Positions 11,749-22,798 are shown, numbered from the stretch's first letter. The stretch: DNA of 64,000 nt from Sugiyamaella lignohabitans (GCF_001640025.1 NC_031672.1:1488001-1552000), one strand, 5' to 3'. Made by a program: numbers and translations. The notes: generated by a model not told the origin, from the letters alone.

Positions 11749-11881
11749 TGCCTTCGGTGGCCGGGCTCTGCCCGGACCTGGTGGTGCTCGCTTCGCGAGC
11801 TGCTGGGACTGTGGACGTAACGACTCGAGCGAAGCGAGAGGAGCTGCGGGGTCTGGGGCAGAGCCCCAGCCGCCGGAGGCA
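11749..11881. repeat. Diverged two-arm GC element
   Basis: The left arm is diverged (TGCCTTCGGTGG), and its hairpin is CCGGGC-TCT-GCCCGG rather than CTGGGGC/GCCCCAG, so both stem sides changed together. The right arm is standard. It is followed by two further right-type arms. Confidence 0.8.
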
Positions 11882-11917
11882 CAAATCACCTTGTACGAGA
11901 GCTGACCGCGGAAGAAA

Positions 11918-11978
11918 CGACTTGAGCGAAGCAAGAGGAGCTACGGGGTCTCGGGCAAAGCCCCAGCCGCCGGAGGCA
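11918..11978 (-). repeat. Single right-type arm of the GC element
   Basis: Slightly diverged (CTTGAGCGAAGCAAG, CGGGCAAAGCCCC). Part of a tandem series of right-type arms from 11821 to 12074. Confidence 0.8.
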
Positions 11979-12013
11979 GCAACCCTTCGGGTGGAAAGTG
12001 CCCGGAGCCGTAA

Positions 12014-12074
12014 CGACTCGAGCGGAGCGAGAGGAGCCACAGGGTCTGAGGCGGAGCCCCAGTCACCGGAGGCA
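12014..12074 (-). repeat. Single right-type arm of the GC element
   Basis: Third right-type arm in the local series, with the GGA loop variant and an AGTCACCGGAGG end. Confidence 0.8.
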
Positions 12075-12473
12075 GCCGTTGGTGTCGTAAGTATAGTGGG
12101 AGAGAATTGGACCCCTATTTTTATCGCAGTGGACTGGGGTGCAGCTCCACTACCATTGCCAGGATAGACATTTACTGGAATCAGCGCTGTACAGCGAATT
12201 TGCTGTCTGTTTGTGGAAACAGACTTTTCGCCCCTGGATGATGCAGTTGCCACTCGATGGGCGAGGACGTTTCCGGTCGCAACTCCACTAGCGCTGCCAG
12301 TCATTGCCAGTTGAAGAACAGGGCGTAGTGCTTAGATAAGCGGATCTAATAAATAAACAAATAGTCTATAAATTAGACTCAGAACTAACAACCGTCAACA
12401 AGCAGCAGTGACAGCTCAGGCGGCTGAGATCATCTCTCAGTGACTCACACTCAACTCACAGGGGGTCGCGTTG

Positions 12474-12534
12474 TGCCTCCGGCGGCTGGGGCTCCGCCCC
12501 AGACCCCGTGGCTCCTCTCGCTTCGCTCGAGTCG
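12474..12534 (+). repeat. Single left-type arm of the GC element
   Basis: Standard left arm TGCCTCCGGCGG to CGCTCGAGTCG. No matching right arm follows within 500 bp. Confidence 0.88.
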
Positions 12535-12717
12535 ATTTCGCTGGGGTGCGATGGTTGCATGGTGCGGGTGGTGAGAGTGTGCATCCACGGGATTATAGGG
12601 TACATTGAGTCCGGTTCGGGTGGTCTTATCGGTCCGACCGCCGTTTATGAAGGGTGGTAAGCAGTGACGGTGGACACATGTTCCGGAGAGCGGTTCAATG
12701 ATAGACCCGGCAGCACG

Positions 12718-12743
12718 AGCTCGAGCTCGAGCTCGAGCTCGTC
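12718..12743. repeat. GAGCTC tandem palindrome tract
   Basis: Four and a half overlapping copies of the self-complementary unit GAGCTC, followed by GTCGACATCGATGCAG. Being fully self-complementary, it could extrude a hairpin. Confidence 0.8.
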
Positions 12744-13088
12744 GACATCGATGCAGTCTGCCCGTCAGAGATATGTTTATTTTTGGTTTGGATTTTCATC
12801 TTACTGAATAAGGATTAATTAAGCTCAAACACAGCCGCTTCTTGTTAGAACCCTGTCCATCCTATTACAGCCCTCTTCAAGTAATAATTTACATCCAATT
12901 TAAAGAGTAAAAAATAGCAGCGACATGGCAAACCCCCACCTCCTTCATATCCCCTGAAAACCCCCAGAATGTCGACCATACCCCTCCCTCTCCTCGCGCC
13001 TCTCCCCTTAGGCCCCTCACCAATCCACTCCCACCCCTCCTGCCCCTCCCATGCCCCACCACCCCACGAACCCCGAACCTCCAAGACC

Positions 13089-13143
13089 GCTCGCGAAGCG
13101 AGCACAACCAGGGTCTGGGGCGGAGCCCCAGCCGCCGGAGGCA
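13089..13143 (-). repeat. Single right-type arm of the GC element
   Basis: Begins GCTCGCGAAGCGAGC and ends CCGCCGGAGGCA. No gene lies nearby. Confidence 0.88.
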
Positions 13144-14672
13144 AACTCCGTCCCCAACGCAGTACCCCTTCGACCCGTTTGAGTCGATGAGGCCGCTATG
13201 TCATCGGGCTTAGCAGGCACGCCGGAGAGGCGTGGTTTAGTAAAAATAGTCAAATATCGACGATGCAGGATGCATTTGGGAGCAGCACCAGACGCAGCAG
13301 GTCGACCCAAACACTGCATGGTTTGTGCATATAAATATAAAAAAAACTGGCTGGACATTATAATAACAGAGCAGTGAGTCCCTGAAAAGAAAACAAAATA
13401 TTACAGACCAGTTGACAGGAGGCGGCATACCGAGACTGGTGGAGTAGTCCGGAAACATAAAAAACCCGGGATTGCATGTCAATTGCTCGACTTTTGTTGG
13501 TTTTAAGATAAGCACGAGGTTACAAGGGTATCTCTTAAATAACGACGCTGGTTGAGTTGTTATTCCAGTTGACGTAATTGTTTTCTGTCAAGAGTGTTTG
13601 CGTTGTTTCTTGGCAAAAAAAAGTATTACTATATAACGGTGGTGCTTCTCCGGCACATTTGTGGTTGCCGATTGTATGCCCGATCTGCACGGAAATTATA
13701 ATTATTATTATTATTACTATAGCTGATTGATTTATTATTAGCGTGAACGCGAACTGGTGTCGTTTTCGTACTTGTCGTTATTGTGGATTACATCTGATAC
13801 GTAGTGATTGCAGGCATTATAGAAGGCATAAAAGTGACAGACAGACAACTGAATTGAATTGACTGAATTGAATGATTGATTGACTGAATGGAACAGATTG
13901 AATTGACAGAACTGACATAATACAACTGGACTGATTTGAACTTACTGAACAGGTTTGATCTGAAGTGACTTTGGAACTGAACTGAAGGTACTGACCTGTA
14001 CATTACAAATTACAGATTGAGATTCTGGTGGACGTAGAAGTAGACATTTTCGTGGAATTATATAAAAACAGCTACTACGATTGGATCTCATTGTCTGCTT
14101 CGCTAACTACCTAGAGACCTGGATCGGATCTCTGCCAGGCGTAGTTTTGGATCTGGTTCGCCATTGACGGTGTTTCTTCAACTCCTCATTCGACTAATTT
14201 GAACCTGGTCTGATCCGATCTGATCTGATCTGGGAAGTGTTACCAGAGACCTAAGTCTACCACCCTAGTCCCGCCAGCGCTGAAGCGTGATCTGGCACTT
14301 TAAAATCAGGGGTTAGCGACCTAAATATTTTCTGGGTTTTGGTATTAATTTTTTGGCGGGTCTGAAAACTGTCGACTGGCTCGTGTGAAACAACCCCGTT
14401 TGCTGTTTCTGGAACTGGTTCTGGAAGGGCTCTGGCCTGCCCACATTTCTGAAAAACAGTTTTTTGAGCGGTGGAGCAGTTGCTGATCTGGGCGTAAGAG
14501 CCTCTCGGACTGGCCAAACTGCCAATCGACCGCCATCCCAACGAGCCACCGCCAGCAGCGCCTGCTGCCAAGACAAACCAAACCTTAAACTATAAGCCCG
14601 CCCGCCAGGTGATTTGCGGCGCGCTCGTCAGCACCAGATTCACCGGAGTCCTGCTCACACAAACCGTGACAA

Positions 14673-17600
14673 ATGGGTGTGTTCAGCTGGCTGCCGTCGT
14701 TCAAACTGTTCGACAGCATCACCGACACCGCCAGCCCGGAACCGGACGTCGTCGCTCTGCCGAAAAGTAAGTGTCTTCACCGGGGACTGCCTCCGGCGGC
14801 TGGGGCTCCGCCCCAGACCCTGGTTGCTCCTCTCGCTTCGCTCGAGTCGTTTCCGCTCCAGTCCCCGCCAAAAATCTCCTGCGAAGCAGGAGCAACCAGG
14901 GTCTGGGGCGGAGCCCCAGCCGCCGGAGGCAGCAGGGCGTCAGAGTACTAACGTGGGGTGTAGGGTCGACCAGTTCGATAGGGAATGATTCGTTTGTGGC
15001 CACCCCGAGGGTGTCGCCGCGGGCTACGTTGACTGGGTTGTCTGCGAGTTCGACGCCGTTGGTGAAGAGTTCAGGTGTGGATTTGCCGGTGCCACGGCCT
15101 CAGAGTCCCGTTCATAGACAGACTGCTTCGTCGGACCTGCTGGCATCGCAGGAGTCTGGTGATACTCTAGGTCCGCTGCGACAGAGCTCGTCCAGACCCA
15201 AGGTTCGTGTTAGTAGCGAGAATTCGGGATCTGTGACAGCTGGTGCTGGTGCTGGTGCTGGTTCTACGGGCTCGGCTACTTCTCTCGATCCGTTGACGGA
15301 TGTGATATTACAGCGTGCTCAGGCAGTTGGATCTGCTTCGACAGGTCCAATGGTTGGAAGTGGAGTTGGAGGTGCTAATAACGGTGGTTCGGGCTTTATT
15401 GCTGTGCTAGGTTCAACCGCTGGAACTGGAAACGCTAGAGAGAGTGGTACAGGTGCTGCGAATCAGGACAACAGTGCCGTTCCAGACGGGTCCTCTGAGA
15501 ACGAATCTCATATTCCTCATAGTCACAGCATCAATTTCGGTCTCCATGGCCATGTCATTGGTACTGGAAATGGGACTGGAGGAAGTGGTTCTGGAGGTGC
15601 TGGTACAGGTACTAGTGCCGGACAGGGGTTCTCTCGGTCTGTTTCTATGAATACTCTGGCTAGTACTGTTAGCAGTGTCGCAAATAACGGTAATATCGCT
15701 AGTAGTGGCGGCAGTGCGAATGGCGGATTCTTCTCGTTGCTGAGAAAATCGTCGGGAAGACCTACTACAGACGACGAACTGGATTATGGCCAGGCAGGCC
15801 GTGATGAAGCCTGGAAGGCCGATGTGGTCGGGTATATTCCCAACACACCAGTACCTCCAAAATATGTCCATGTAAGAGCACATCGCAAGAAGAATCGAGA
15901 ATTTAATCGAGTTTTTCTGGCTCAGGAGTTACGGCCTCCTTACTGTGATCAAGATCACGACGATGCCAGTGCTAATACTAGCACGAATAACAGTGTCAGT
16001 GGTGATATTGGTAGTGGGGGTACGAATGGAAGTCAAAGTAGTCGTGGTTGTCGAACAGAGAAAATGAGCAACGGTCGTCGTTCAACGTCGAAAAACGCTA
16101 TTTGGTCAGCGAAATTCAGTAATGACGGACGATTTCTGGCTGTGGCTGGTGAAGATAGAGTGGTGAGAGTATGGGAGGTGATTTCTACTCCTCAAGATCG
16201 AGACCATGATCGAGGAGGAAGAGAAAAATCCGGCAGTTTTACTGGCTCGTCTGCAGCTACCTTTGCTACATATCCCGACTCTAGCGACTCGGAAGACCAC
16301 CAGCATACCAATTCCCCATTCAAGTCTAAAGGCGGATTCAAACGCCGTCACAATACAGCTGCATATGCTCCAGTGTTCAAGACCAAACCTGTCCGGGAGT
16401 TTTACGGACACACTGCCGATGTTTTGGATCTCAGTTGGAGCAAAAATAATTTTTTGTTATCTTCATCTATGGATAAGACAGTTCGTCTATGGCATATCGA
16501 CAAACAGGAATGTTTGTGTTCATTCTCGCATTCTGATTTTGTGACATCTATCAAATTCCATCCAAAAGACGATCGTTTTTTCATTTCCGGCTCTCTCGAC
16601 TGTAAAGTCAGACTGTGGTCTATTCCCGACAAAGAAATAGCATATGAACGCGATGCACCGACTTATATTACTGCCACAGCATTTTCTCCCGACGGGAACA
16701 CGGTTATTGTGGGATGTTTTGGAGGACAATGTTTATTCTACGAGACGGAAAAGCTACGTAAGAAGAGAGAAATCCGTGTACGAAGTACCAGAGGACGCAA
16801 CTCTAAAGGATCTAAAATCACCGGTATAGAGGTTTTCCAAGTTGTACCACAAAAGCGATACTCCAGCCGATACGTTCAATTCGACAACGACATTAAACTG
16901 CTGATATCGACCAATGACAGTCGACTTCGACTGTATAATTTACACGATGGGTCGATGGAAATCAAATTCAAGGGCCATGAAAATGAACAGACGCAAATCA
17001 GTGCCACCTTCTCAGATGACGGCAGGCACATAATCACTGGCAGTGAAGACTCTAGGACATATATCTGGTCGATTGACGAGAACGATTTATACGAACGAAC
17101 CGGTAAAAAGAAAGAACGTCAGGAATACGAATATTTCCATTCCAACAAATCCATGGTCACAGTAGCAATCTTTGCCCCGACTCTAACAAGGCAAATCCTC
17201 GCTGCCAGCTGTGATCCTATCTATGACATATGTGACCCTCCACCGGTCCAATTAAAAGCATCCACACCCAGTTACGAAGCTAACGACTCCAACGAAACGA
17301 CAACAAAAGAAGCGCCAACAGCCACTAATGACGACAGTGTGCCACTCAGCGAACATAAATACCCACCCCTGCGAACCAGTCGCAAATCTCTACATCGAGC
17401 AGGAAACATTATGGTCACAGCTGATCGCAATGGTATTATCAAGATTTTCAGACAGGATTGTGCTTATGGACCTCGTCGAGTTCTGTTAGAAGCGACTCAA
17501 GCACAAAAAAAACGGTACAGCGGAATAGCACTCAGTCCATCGCATTCTTGGCGTGAGTCTCTGTCTGCGTACAGATCCAAGACCGCTCGTTCTGCTAACG

Positions 17601-18145
17601 GCGGTTCATCAATTACCGGCAGTCCCCGACCACTAACTGTTGGCTACAGCGACACATCATCAGCTTTTGAGAGAGGCCGGTCGAGAGCTGGTTCGTTAAT
17701 ACAAAGTCGGTCATCGTCAAGAGACGATAGTTACTTAATACGACCGTCTGCCAACGCACTTTCTGGACTCAACAGTCCACGAATGCGACCGGTGAGTCCT
17801 GGTTCCAGCAGCGTTCACACCCTTCGAAGCTCGAACAGCCGTCAGAAACTGACTGACCTGAACACCGGAACCACAAACGTGCACCGGAACAGCACCAGCA
17901 CCAGCACCAGCACCACTCACAGCGAGCCCCACGTCGAAACACTCGCAGCTCCCATCCCCGTATCACCACCTCTGCCCTCTCATTCACCTCTGAGCACCGA
18001 AACAACACCCTCCAAACCGCCCACCGACGACCCCAACAGCATCGTCTGCGAAAACTGCGGCTACGGCGAGTTCATCGCCAAATTCATCTGCTCCGAGATG
18101 CGTCTCCTCTGCTCCCGCTGCTCTCATGTGTACACTCCACACTAG
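14673..18145 (+). CDS. WD40-repeat protein of the WDR44 / yeast Dgr2-YMR102C family (two exons)
   Basis: Exon 1 is 14673-14766, the intron is 14767-14963 (donor GTAAGT, branch TACTAAC at 14946-14952, acceptor GTAG), and exon 2 is 14964-18145. The product is 1,091 residues. The first half is low-complexity Ser/Gly-rich. A conserved block follows (HVRAHRKKNREFNRVFLAQEL), then about six WD repeats with typical WD-dipeptide ends (VVRVWEV, TVRLWHID, KVRLWSIP, RTYIWSID). The C-terminus has a small zinc-ribbon-like CENC...CSRC. WDR44 proteins bind Rab11-class GTPases in membrane traffic; a similar role here is inference. An in-frame ATG at 14771 lies inside the intron and would give a false proline/alanine-rich N-terminus encoded by the GC element. 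Confidence is high for the family, lower for the function. Confidence 0.88.
14767..14963 (+). other. Intron of the WD40 gene built around a GC hairpin element
   Basis: The intron is 197 nt, of which 144 nt (14788-14931) are a two-arm element. The flanks supply GTAAGT, a perfect TACTAAC branch site and GTAG. The remainder without the element is 53 nt. Confidence 0.9.
14788..14931. repeat. GC double-hairpin element, two-arm copy, inside the WD40-gene intron
   Basis: Standard arms with GCGAAGC tails. The left flank is CCGGGGAC. Confidence 0.93.
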
Positions 18146-18193
18146 CTAGGACATTAAATGACCATTTCCCGCACTTTCTGGGGTCTCCCGGCC

Positions 18194-18406
18194 TGCCTCC
18201 GGCGGCTGGGGCTCCGCCCCAGACCCCGCTGCTCCTCTCGCTTCGCTCGAGTCGGGCGTCAGGGGATCTGGAAAATTCAGGGGTTCGCGGCTCGGGGAGT
18301 TGTTTTCGCAAATTGTAAACACCCCCTTCGCGAGTCCACTCCCCTCGCCCTCTCCTGCGAAGCAGGAGCCACGGGGTCTGGGGCGGAGCCCCAACCGCCG
18401 GAGGCA
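18194..18406. repeat. GC double-hairpin element downstream of the WD40 gene
   Basis: Starts 48 bp after the WD40-gene stop. Left and right arms are separated by about 90 bp of unrelated sequence. The right arm has one change (CCCCAACCGCCGG). Confidence 0.9.
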
Positions 18407-18603
18407 GAAATGGGGGGTTCGTGGACCCTGATCTCCGGTGCATTATCGGAGCCCGTTGACGGCGGAGATCGACACGGTACGGGCTGAAAAAAAATCGTCA
18501 ATAGATAGCAAGAGAGGCTGTGCTATCGAGGGTGGTTGACAGACTTAATAGTTTGTCAGGAGATTTCAGTCGGTCTGTGAGTTCGTGGTTAGAGTATGCG
18601 TTT

Positions 18604-20040
18604 ATGATGACTAGGGATAATTCGCACCCTTTAGTGAGGCCTTTTAAGGCGCTGGCTAACGAGCTCGGCCTGACGACTATGTATAATACCAGCTTCGATG
18701 TCCATTTGCTGCTGTTGATGAGATTCGTTCGATTGGTTGCGTTTGGCCAGACTTCGATTATTCTGGTTTTATATTTCAAATCTATTGGAATCACTGAAAC
18801 GTTGGTGGGTATTTTTATGTCGTTGACTCTGTTTGGAGATGTGTTTTTATCGTTCGTTTTGACGTTATATGCCGATAGATTGGGTCGTCGGAATGTTCTT
18901 ACAGGTGGTGCTTTGATGATGACCCTTTCAGGAATCGTTTTTGTTTTATCAAATAATTTCTATGTTCTCTTGATAGCTGCTATTATCGGTGTCATTTCTC
19001 CCTCAGGCGGTGAAATCGGTCCTTTTAGGGCTGTTGAAGAATCGTGTTTGGCTCAACTGGTCTCGTTAGAAAGCCGTGCTGATGTGTATGCTTGGAGCAC
19101 TGTTCTTGGAGGCTTGGGTGGTGCTATTGGATCTATTTCTGGTGGCTATTTGATTAGACTGTTACAGGACCAGTACTCGTTTAGTCCTGTTGAGTCGTAC
19201 AAGGGTATTTATGTGTTTTATTCAGTCTGTGGAGCGTTAAAGTTGCTGTTCACTGTTTTGTTGACTAAAAATGTTGAACTCCATCCTGACGATAAAAAGG
19301 CTCAAGACGCAGTTGTTGCTGCTAAAGCTGTTGATAATAGAGCTCCTAATGTGGGTAGTGCCGAGACCGATGCTCTTTTGCAAGGTTCTGGCCAGCCAGC
19401 TCAAAACGCTGCTCCGGTCAAAAGCCAGGGTCTGTTGTCACGTCTTATGCCACATTTATCCCACGAGTCGAAGAAGATCGTCTTTCTTCTCTCTTGTTTG
19501 TTTGCGGTTGATGCACTGGGTTCGTCTATGACTAATAGCTCGTGGACCAGTTACTACATCTCCCGTAAATTCGGTATTTCTGAAAGTTTCCTAGGATCCA
19601 TTTTCTTCACCACTGGCCTGGTCAGCTGTGTTGGTTCGCTTCTCGGCTCGTCCATTTCGAAACGACTGGGTCCTCTGATCACCATGGTAGTCACTCACTT
19701 GCCATCGTCAATACTTCAAATGTTCGTTCCATACCCCAATACTGTTCATGGCGCACTCCTTATCATGATTATTAGAGCCAGTACTTGTACCATGGATGTG
19801 GCACCCAGACAAACGTTTCTGTCTTCGGTGGTGCTCAAGAGCGAGCGTACTGCCGTCATGGGCTGGGTCAATGTCGTCAAAACACTGGCTCAAATGATCG
19901 GTCCCACCTTCACGGGCCACCTCACCGGCATGGACATGCAATGGCTGTGTTTCGTCATTGGCGGAGCCCTCAAGGTGCTGTACGACCTCGGAATCCTGTC
20001 CACCTTCCTCAACGTTAAACTAGATAGAGACCATAATTGA
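18604..20040 (+). CDS. Major facilitator superfamily transporter
   Basis: A membrane transporter of about 478 residues with about 12 hydrophobic segments. The loop between segments 2 and 3 has the MFS signature as ADRLGRRNVLTGG, followed by ISPSGGEIGPFRAVEE, a block I associate with uncharacterised fungal MFS proteins. A central hydrophilic loop separates the two six-helix halves. The first ATG in frame is 18604 (MMTRDNSHPLV). The frame is open upstream to 18505, but only a GTG at 18520 could start there, which is unlikely in yeast. A short upstream exon cannot be ruled out. The substrate is unknown. A single GC arm begins 21 bp after the stop. Confidence 0.85.
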   Translation: MMTRDNSHPLVRPFKALANELGLTTMYNTSFDVHLLLLMRFVRLVAFGQTSIILVLYFKSIGITETLVGIFMSLTLFGDVFLSFVLTLYADRLGRRNVLTGGALMMTLSGIVFVLSNNFYVLLIAAIIGVISPSGGEIGPFRAVEESCLAQLVSLESRADVYAWSTVLGGLGGAIGSISGGYLIRLLQDQYSFSPVESYKGIYVFYSVCGALKLLFTVLLTKNVELHPDDKKAQDAVVAAKAVDNRAPNVGSAETDALLQGSGQPAQNAAPVKSQGLLSRLMPHLSHESKKIVFLLSCLFAVDALGSSMTNSSWTSYYISRKFGISESFLGSIFFTTGLVSCVGSLLGSSISKRLGPLITMVVTHLPSSILQMFVPYPNTVHGALLIMIIRASTCTMDVAPRQTFLSSVVLKSERTAVMGWVNVVKTLAQMIGPTFTGHLTGMDMQWLCFVIGGALKVLYDLGILSTFLNVKLDRDHN

Positions 20041-20061
20041 TTTTGCTAGGGGTCGTGTTTG

Positions 20062-20115
20062 TGCCTCCGGCGGCTGGGGCGCTGCCCCAGACCCCGTTGT
20101 GCTCGCTTCGCGAGC
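20062..20115 (+). repeat. Single left-type GC arm downstream of the MFS gene
   Basis: Begins 21 bp after the stop, with hairpin loop GCT (GGGGC-GCT-GCCCC) and tail GCTCGCTTCGCGAGC. It lies in the sense orientation relative to the gene. Confidence 0.9.
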
Positions 20116-20295
20116 GGCGTGGGGAGCGAGTGGAATTTTTATGGAATATAAAATTAACTTTCGGCGGTTCGAGGGGTGTGTCTTTTTAGGGGAAACTCAG
20201 GGGAGCACGGCTTATCGTGCATCTGGATCCCTGCAGATGGCTAAATTATCATGCGGACCTAAATCAGATTCGATTCTCAACTTCTTCAATGTAAG

Positions 20296-22590
20296 ATGGC
20301 CAAACGACGTCAAACGGTATCGGCTGTCGAGACAAAGAGCAAACGAATAAAGCCAGAGAGCCCGGCACCTGCTGCAACAGTCGTCGACAATGAGCAGGCG
20401 CTCGAGCGGATGCTGAGCCCGTCCTCAGACGGCAACTCGTCCGCCTCAGAAAGCTCGCGAAGCGAGCACAACGGGGTCTGGGGCAGTGCCCCAGCCGCCG
20501 GAGGCAAAGGCGACCCCCCAGAAGACTCCAGCAGTGACGAAGACAGCGACGACGATATTGATTGGGCGGATGTGGACCTGCAACAGGGAGAAGTTCCGGA
20601 GCTGAAGGTGGCTGAGAAGATCGAAATTTCGACCAAGATTGATCCCCAGCCCGAAGAAGATCCAGTTTCAGCAGAGAGAGAAGAAAGGAGGAGAAAAGTC
20701 GAGGCAGCGAATCGGGAAAAGGTTATTCGTTTGACGACTCATGTGCTTCATGTTCAGGCTTTGCTGCATCATGGGTCAGTGAGGAACGAGTGGATAAACG
20801 ATTCTAAATTGCAGAAAACATTAAAAGAGAAACTTCCAAAACCGCTGAGGTCGGCATTTAGAAAGCATGCTAAACACGTTGATAGCGGTAAGAATATTCG
20901 CAAACCGGACGAGGTTATCGATAACTTGGCAGTGCTGGTGACGAAGCTGGCGTTGTATTTCCGCAAACAGTTCGAGATTACGAAACCAGGACTGACTGTG
21001 CACGGATACTATCAGCAGGGAGATAATACTGATGGTAGTACAGGAGCTCTGGATTCAGAAGAATTTATTTTGAAATGTTCAGAACGAGAACAGTTCACTG
21101 ATTTTGAAGATTTTTATAATACAGCTGTGACTTTAAAAGGGTCTAGAGATCTCGGGGCACAGGTGTTTGCATGTATTTTACGCAGTCTGGGTGTCGAAAC
21201 GAGATTGGTATTTTCACCTCCATTGCTGGGGTATTCACTTCATAAACGAGAACAATTTGTTCCTGATAAAGACGGTAGAAAGAGAAAGACGGGTTCTAGT
21301 AGAAAAAGCATGAGTCGAGGTGCGACGCCAGACGATGTTGGAGAACACCAGAGGGTCATAGACAGCAATCTGGCGTATCCCATTTTCTGGTGTGAAATAT
21401 ACGATCCTCGGCTGCAGAGTTATATTGCCATAGATCCAATGATTCTGCCGTTTCCGGATTATGAAGATTTGTTAAACGGCAAATATGCTGCTGAGAAGCC
21501 TGCACAGTTTGAACCACAGGGTCCATATGCTGGAAGTCAGAAGATGTATTATGTTGTTGCGTACGAAGACGATTCAAACTGTCGTGATCTGACTCCTAAA
21601 TATATGAGCAGCAAGACAGTTCCACAAATCATCACTCTTACAGCCACGTCTCTGGTACGACCCATGGCAGCGTCCTCGTTTAAAGACGTCGCATACCTAC
21701 TTTATCTGCGTTCAGTCTGGCTCATGGCTCGAGCTCTGAACAAGAAATCAGATAAACTGCGAGCTGAAGACGCTCAAATGAGAAAATGGATAGCAGCGAA
21801 ATCGAGTACCGAAAACGGCAGTGAGTCAACTGAACCCAGTTATCCCAACGTTCTCTCAGCTTATAAATCACATCCGACGCTAGTGCTCCACAGCAAACTG
21901 TACAAAAGCCAGACATTACGACCTGGAGCAAAACCCGTTCATAAATTCGACATTAAAAGTGCCAAAGGCACACGAACTGAAATTGTATATCATCAAAAAG
22001 ATGTTGTAAACTGCCGACCTCAAGCAGCCTGGTATAAAGAGGGCCGAGTTATCAAGCCAGGAGAAAAGCCTATGATTATAGAAAAAGCCAAGCCGTCTAC
22101 AAGAAACGGCAAGAGAAAACTAGAAACGAGCATCAAATACGGGGATAACCCTGAAGTTGTCGAGCAAGGACTGTATTCATACGAACAAACGATGGAATAC
22201 GTCCCACCAGAAGTGATCGAAGGACAACCCATTCCGCGAAACGAGTTCGGCCGGGTCGAAATCTTTACCCCGAACATGGTCCCCAAAGGAACAGTGCATC
22301 TTCGGTACCAGGGACTCGGACGCATCGCCAAAAAGCTCGGCATTGATTTTGTACCTGCCGTTGTCGGGTTCAAATTCCAGTCCCGGTTTGCCAAACCCGA
22401 CATCGACGGAGGTATCGTCCCCGTCAACTCTGCCGAAATCCTTCTCGACGCCTGGCGTCAGGACCAAGAAACCAAACGCGAAAAAGAAACCGCTGCTCGC
22501 AACGAAGACGCACTCACCCGCTGGAAACTCTACGTCGCACGTCTCCAACTGCTTCGCCGTCTCGAAAACAAGTACGGACGAACCTCTTAA
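20296..22590 (+). CDS. RAD4: DNA-damage recognition protein Rad4/XPC
   Basis: Nucleotide-excision-repair factor that, with Rad23, recognises distorted DNA and starts global-genome repair in the nucleus. It has 764 residues (S. cerevisiae Rad4 is 754). The N-terminus is basic then acidic (DSSSDEDSDDD near residues 77-88). A transglutaminase-like fold follows, seen in REQFTDFEDFYNTAV, SLGVETRLV and FWCEIYDPRLQSYIAIDP. The beta-hairpin domains begin at YKSHPTLVLHSKLYKSQTL and end in the BHD3 region PRNEFGRVEIFTPNM...VPAVVGF. Residues 53-70 are encoded by a single 54-bp GC element arm inserted in frame in the acidic, probably disordered, segment. No splice sites flank that arm. Start ATG 20296. 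Convergent with GPI11. Confidence 0.93.
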   Translation: MAKRRQTVSAVETKSKRIKPESPAPAATVVDNEQALERMLSPSSDGNSSASESSRSEHNGVWGSAPAAGGKGDPPEDSSSDEDSDDDIDWADVDLQQGEVPELKVAEKIEISTKIDPQPEEDPVSAEREERRRKVEAANREKVIRLTTHVLHVQALLHHGSVRNEWINDSKLQKTLKEKLPKPLRSAFRKHAKHVDSGKNIRKPDEVIDNLAVLVTKLALYFRKQFEITKPGLTVHGYYQQGDNTDGSTGALDSEEFILKCSEREQFTDFEDFYNTAVTLKGSRDLGAQVFACILRSLGVETRLVFSPPLLGYSLHKREQFVPDKDGRKRKTGSSRKSMSRGATPDDVGEHQRVIDSNLAYPIFWCEIYDPRLQSYIAIDPMILPFPDYEDLLNGKYAAEKPAQFEPQGPYAGSQKMYYVVAYEDDSNCRDLTPKYMSSKTVPQIITLTATSLVRPMAASSFKDVAYLLYLRSVWLMARALNKKSDKLRAEDAQMRKWIAAKSSTENGSESTEPSYPNVLSAYKSHPTLVLHSKLYKSQTLRPGAKPVHKFDIKSAKGTRTEIVYHQKDVVNCRPQAAWYKEGRVIKPGEKPMIIEKAKPSTRNGKRKLETSIKYGDNPEVVEQGLYSYEQTMEYVPPEVIEGQPIPRNEFGRVEIFTPNMVPKGTVHLRYQGLGRIAKKLGIDFVPAVVGFKFQSRFAKPDIDGGIVPVNSAEILLDAWRQDQETKREKETAARNEDALTRWKLYVARLQLLRRLENKYGRTS
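20453..20506 (-). repeat. Single right-type GC arm inside the RAD4 coding sequence
   Basis: Begins GCTCGCGAAGCGAGC and ends CCGCCGGAGGCA. It is exactly 54 bp (18 codons) and open in the RAD4 frame, where it reads SSRSEHNGVWGSAPAAGG. Confidence 0.93.
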
Positions 22591-22615
22591 ACTATTTATT
22601 TCTTTCTCCCCTTCG

Positions 22616-22752
22616 TGCCTCCGGCGGCTGGGACTCTGCCCCAGACCCCGTAGCTCCTCTCGCTACGCTCGAGTCGTCACGCGACAGTCCCAGCAGCTCC
22701 GCGAAGCGGAGCACAACCAGGGTCTGGGGCGGAGCCCCAGCCGCCGGAGGCA
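22616..22752. repeat. GC double-hairpin element shared by the convergent RAD4 and GPI11 3' ends
   Basis: Begins 25 bp after the RAD4 stop and ends 46 bp before the GPI11 stop. The left tail has the GTA loop variant (CGCTACGCTC) and the right tail has GCTCCGCGAAGCGGAGC. Confidence 0.92.
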
Positions 22753-22798
22753 GCACCCGTTTCAAGTGTTACAGATGTATTTTACAGGGAGGTTGTGG

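Larger units (their letters stand above)
9955..14672. other. Gene-free 4.7 kb between NCP1 and the WD40 gene
   Basis: No coding region or RNA gene could be supported. The stretch holds seven hairpin elements or arms (10477, 11134, 11749, 11918, 12014, 12474, 13089), a GAGCTC tandem tract at 12718-12743, ATT repeats near 13700, degenerate GAATTGACT-type repeats at 13845-13990 and CTGATCCGATCTGATCTG near 14212. The last kilobase is probably the promoter and leader of the WD40 gene. Confidence 0.55.

Noticed and set aside
18505..18603. N-terminal extension of the MFS protein starting with GTG at 18520
   Set aside because: GTG starts are not usual in yeast nuclear genes; the conserved part begins well after ATG 18604.
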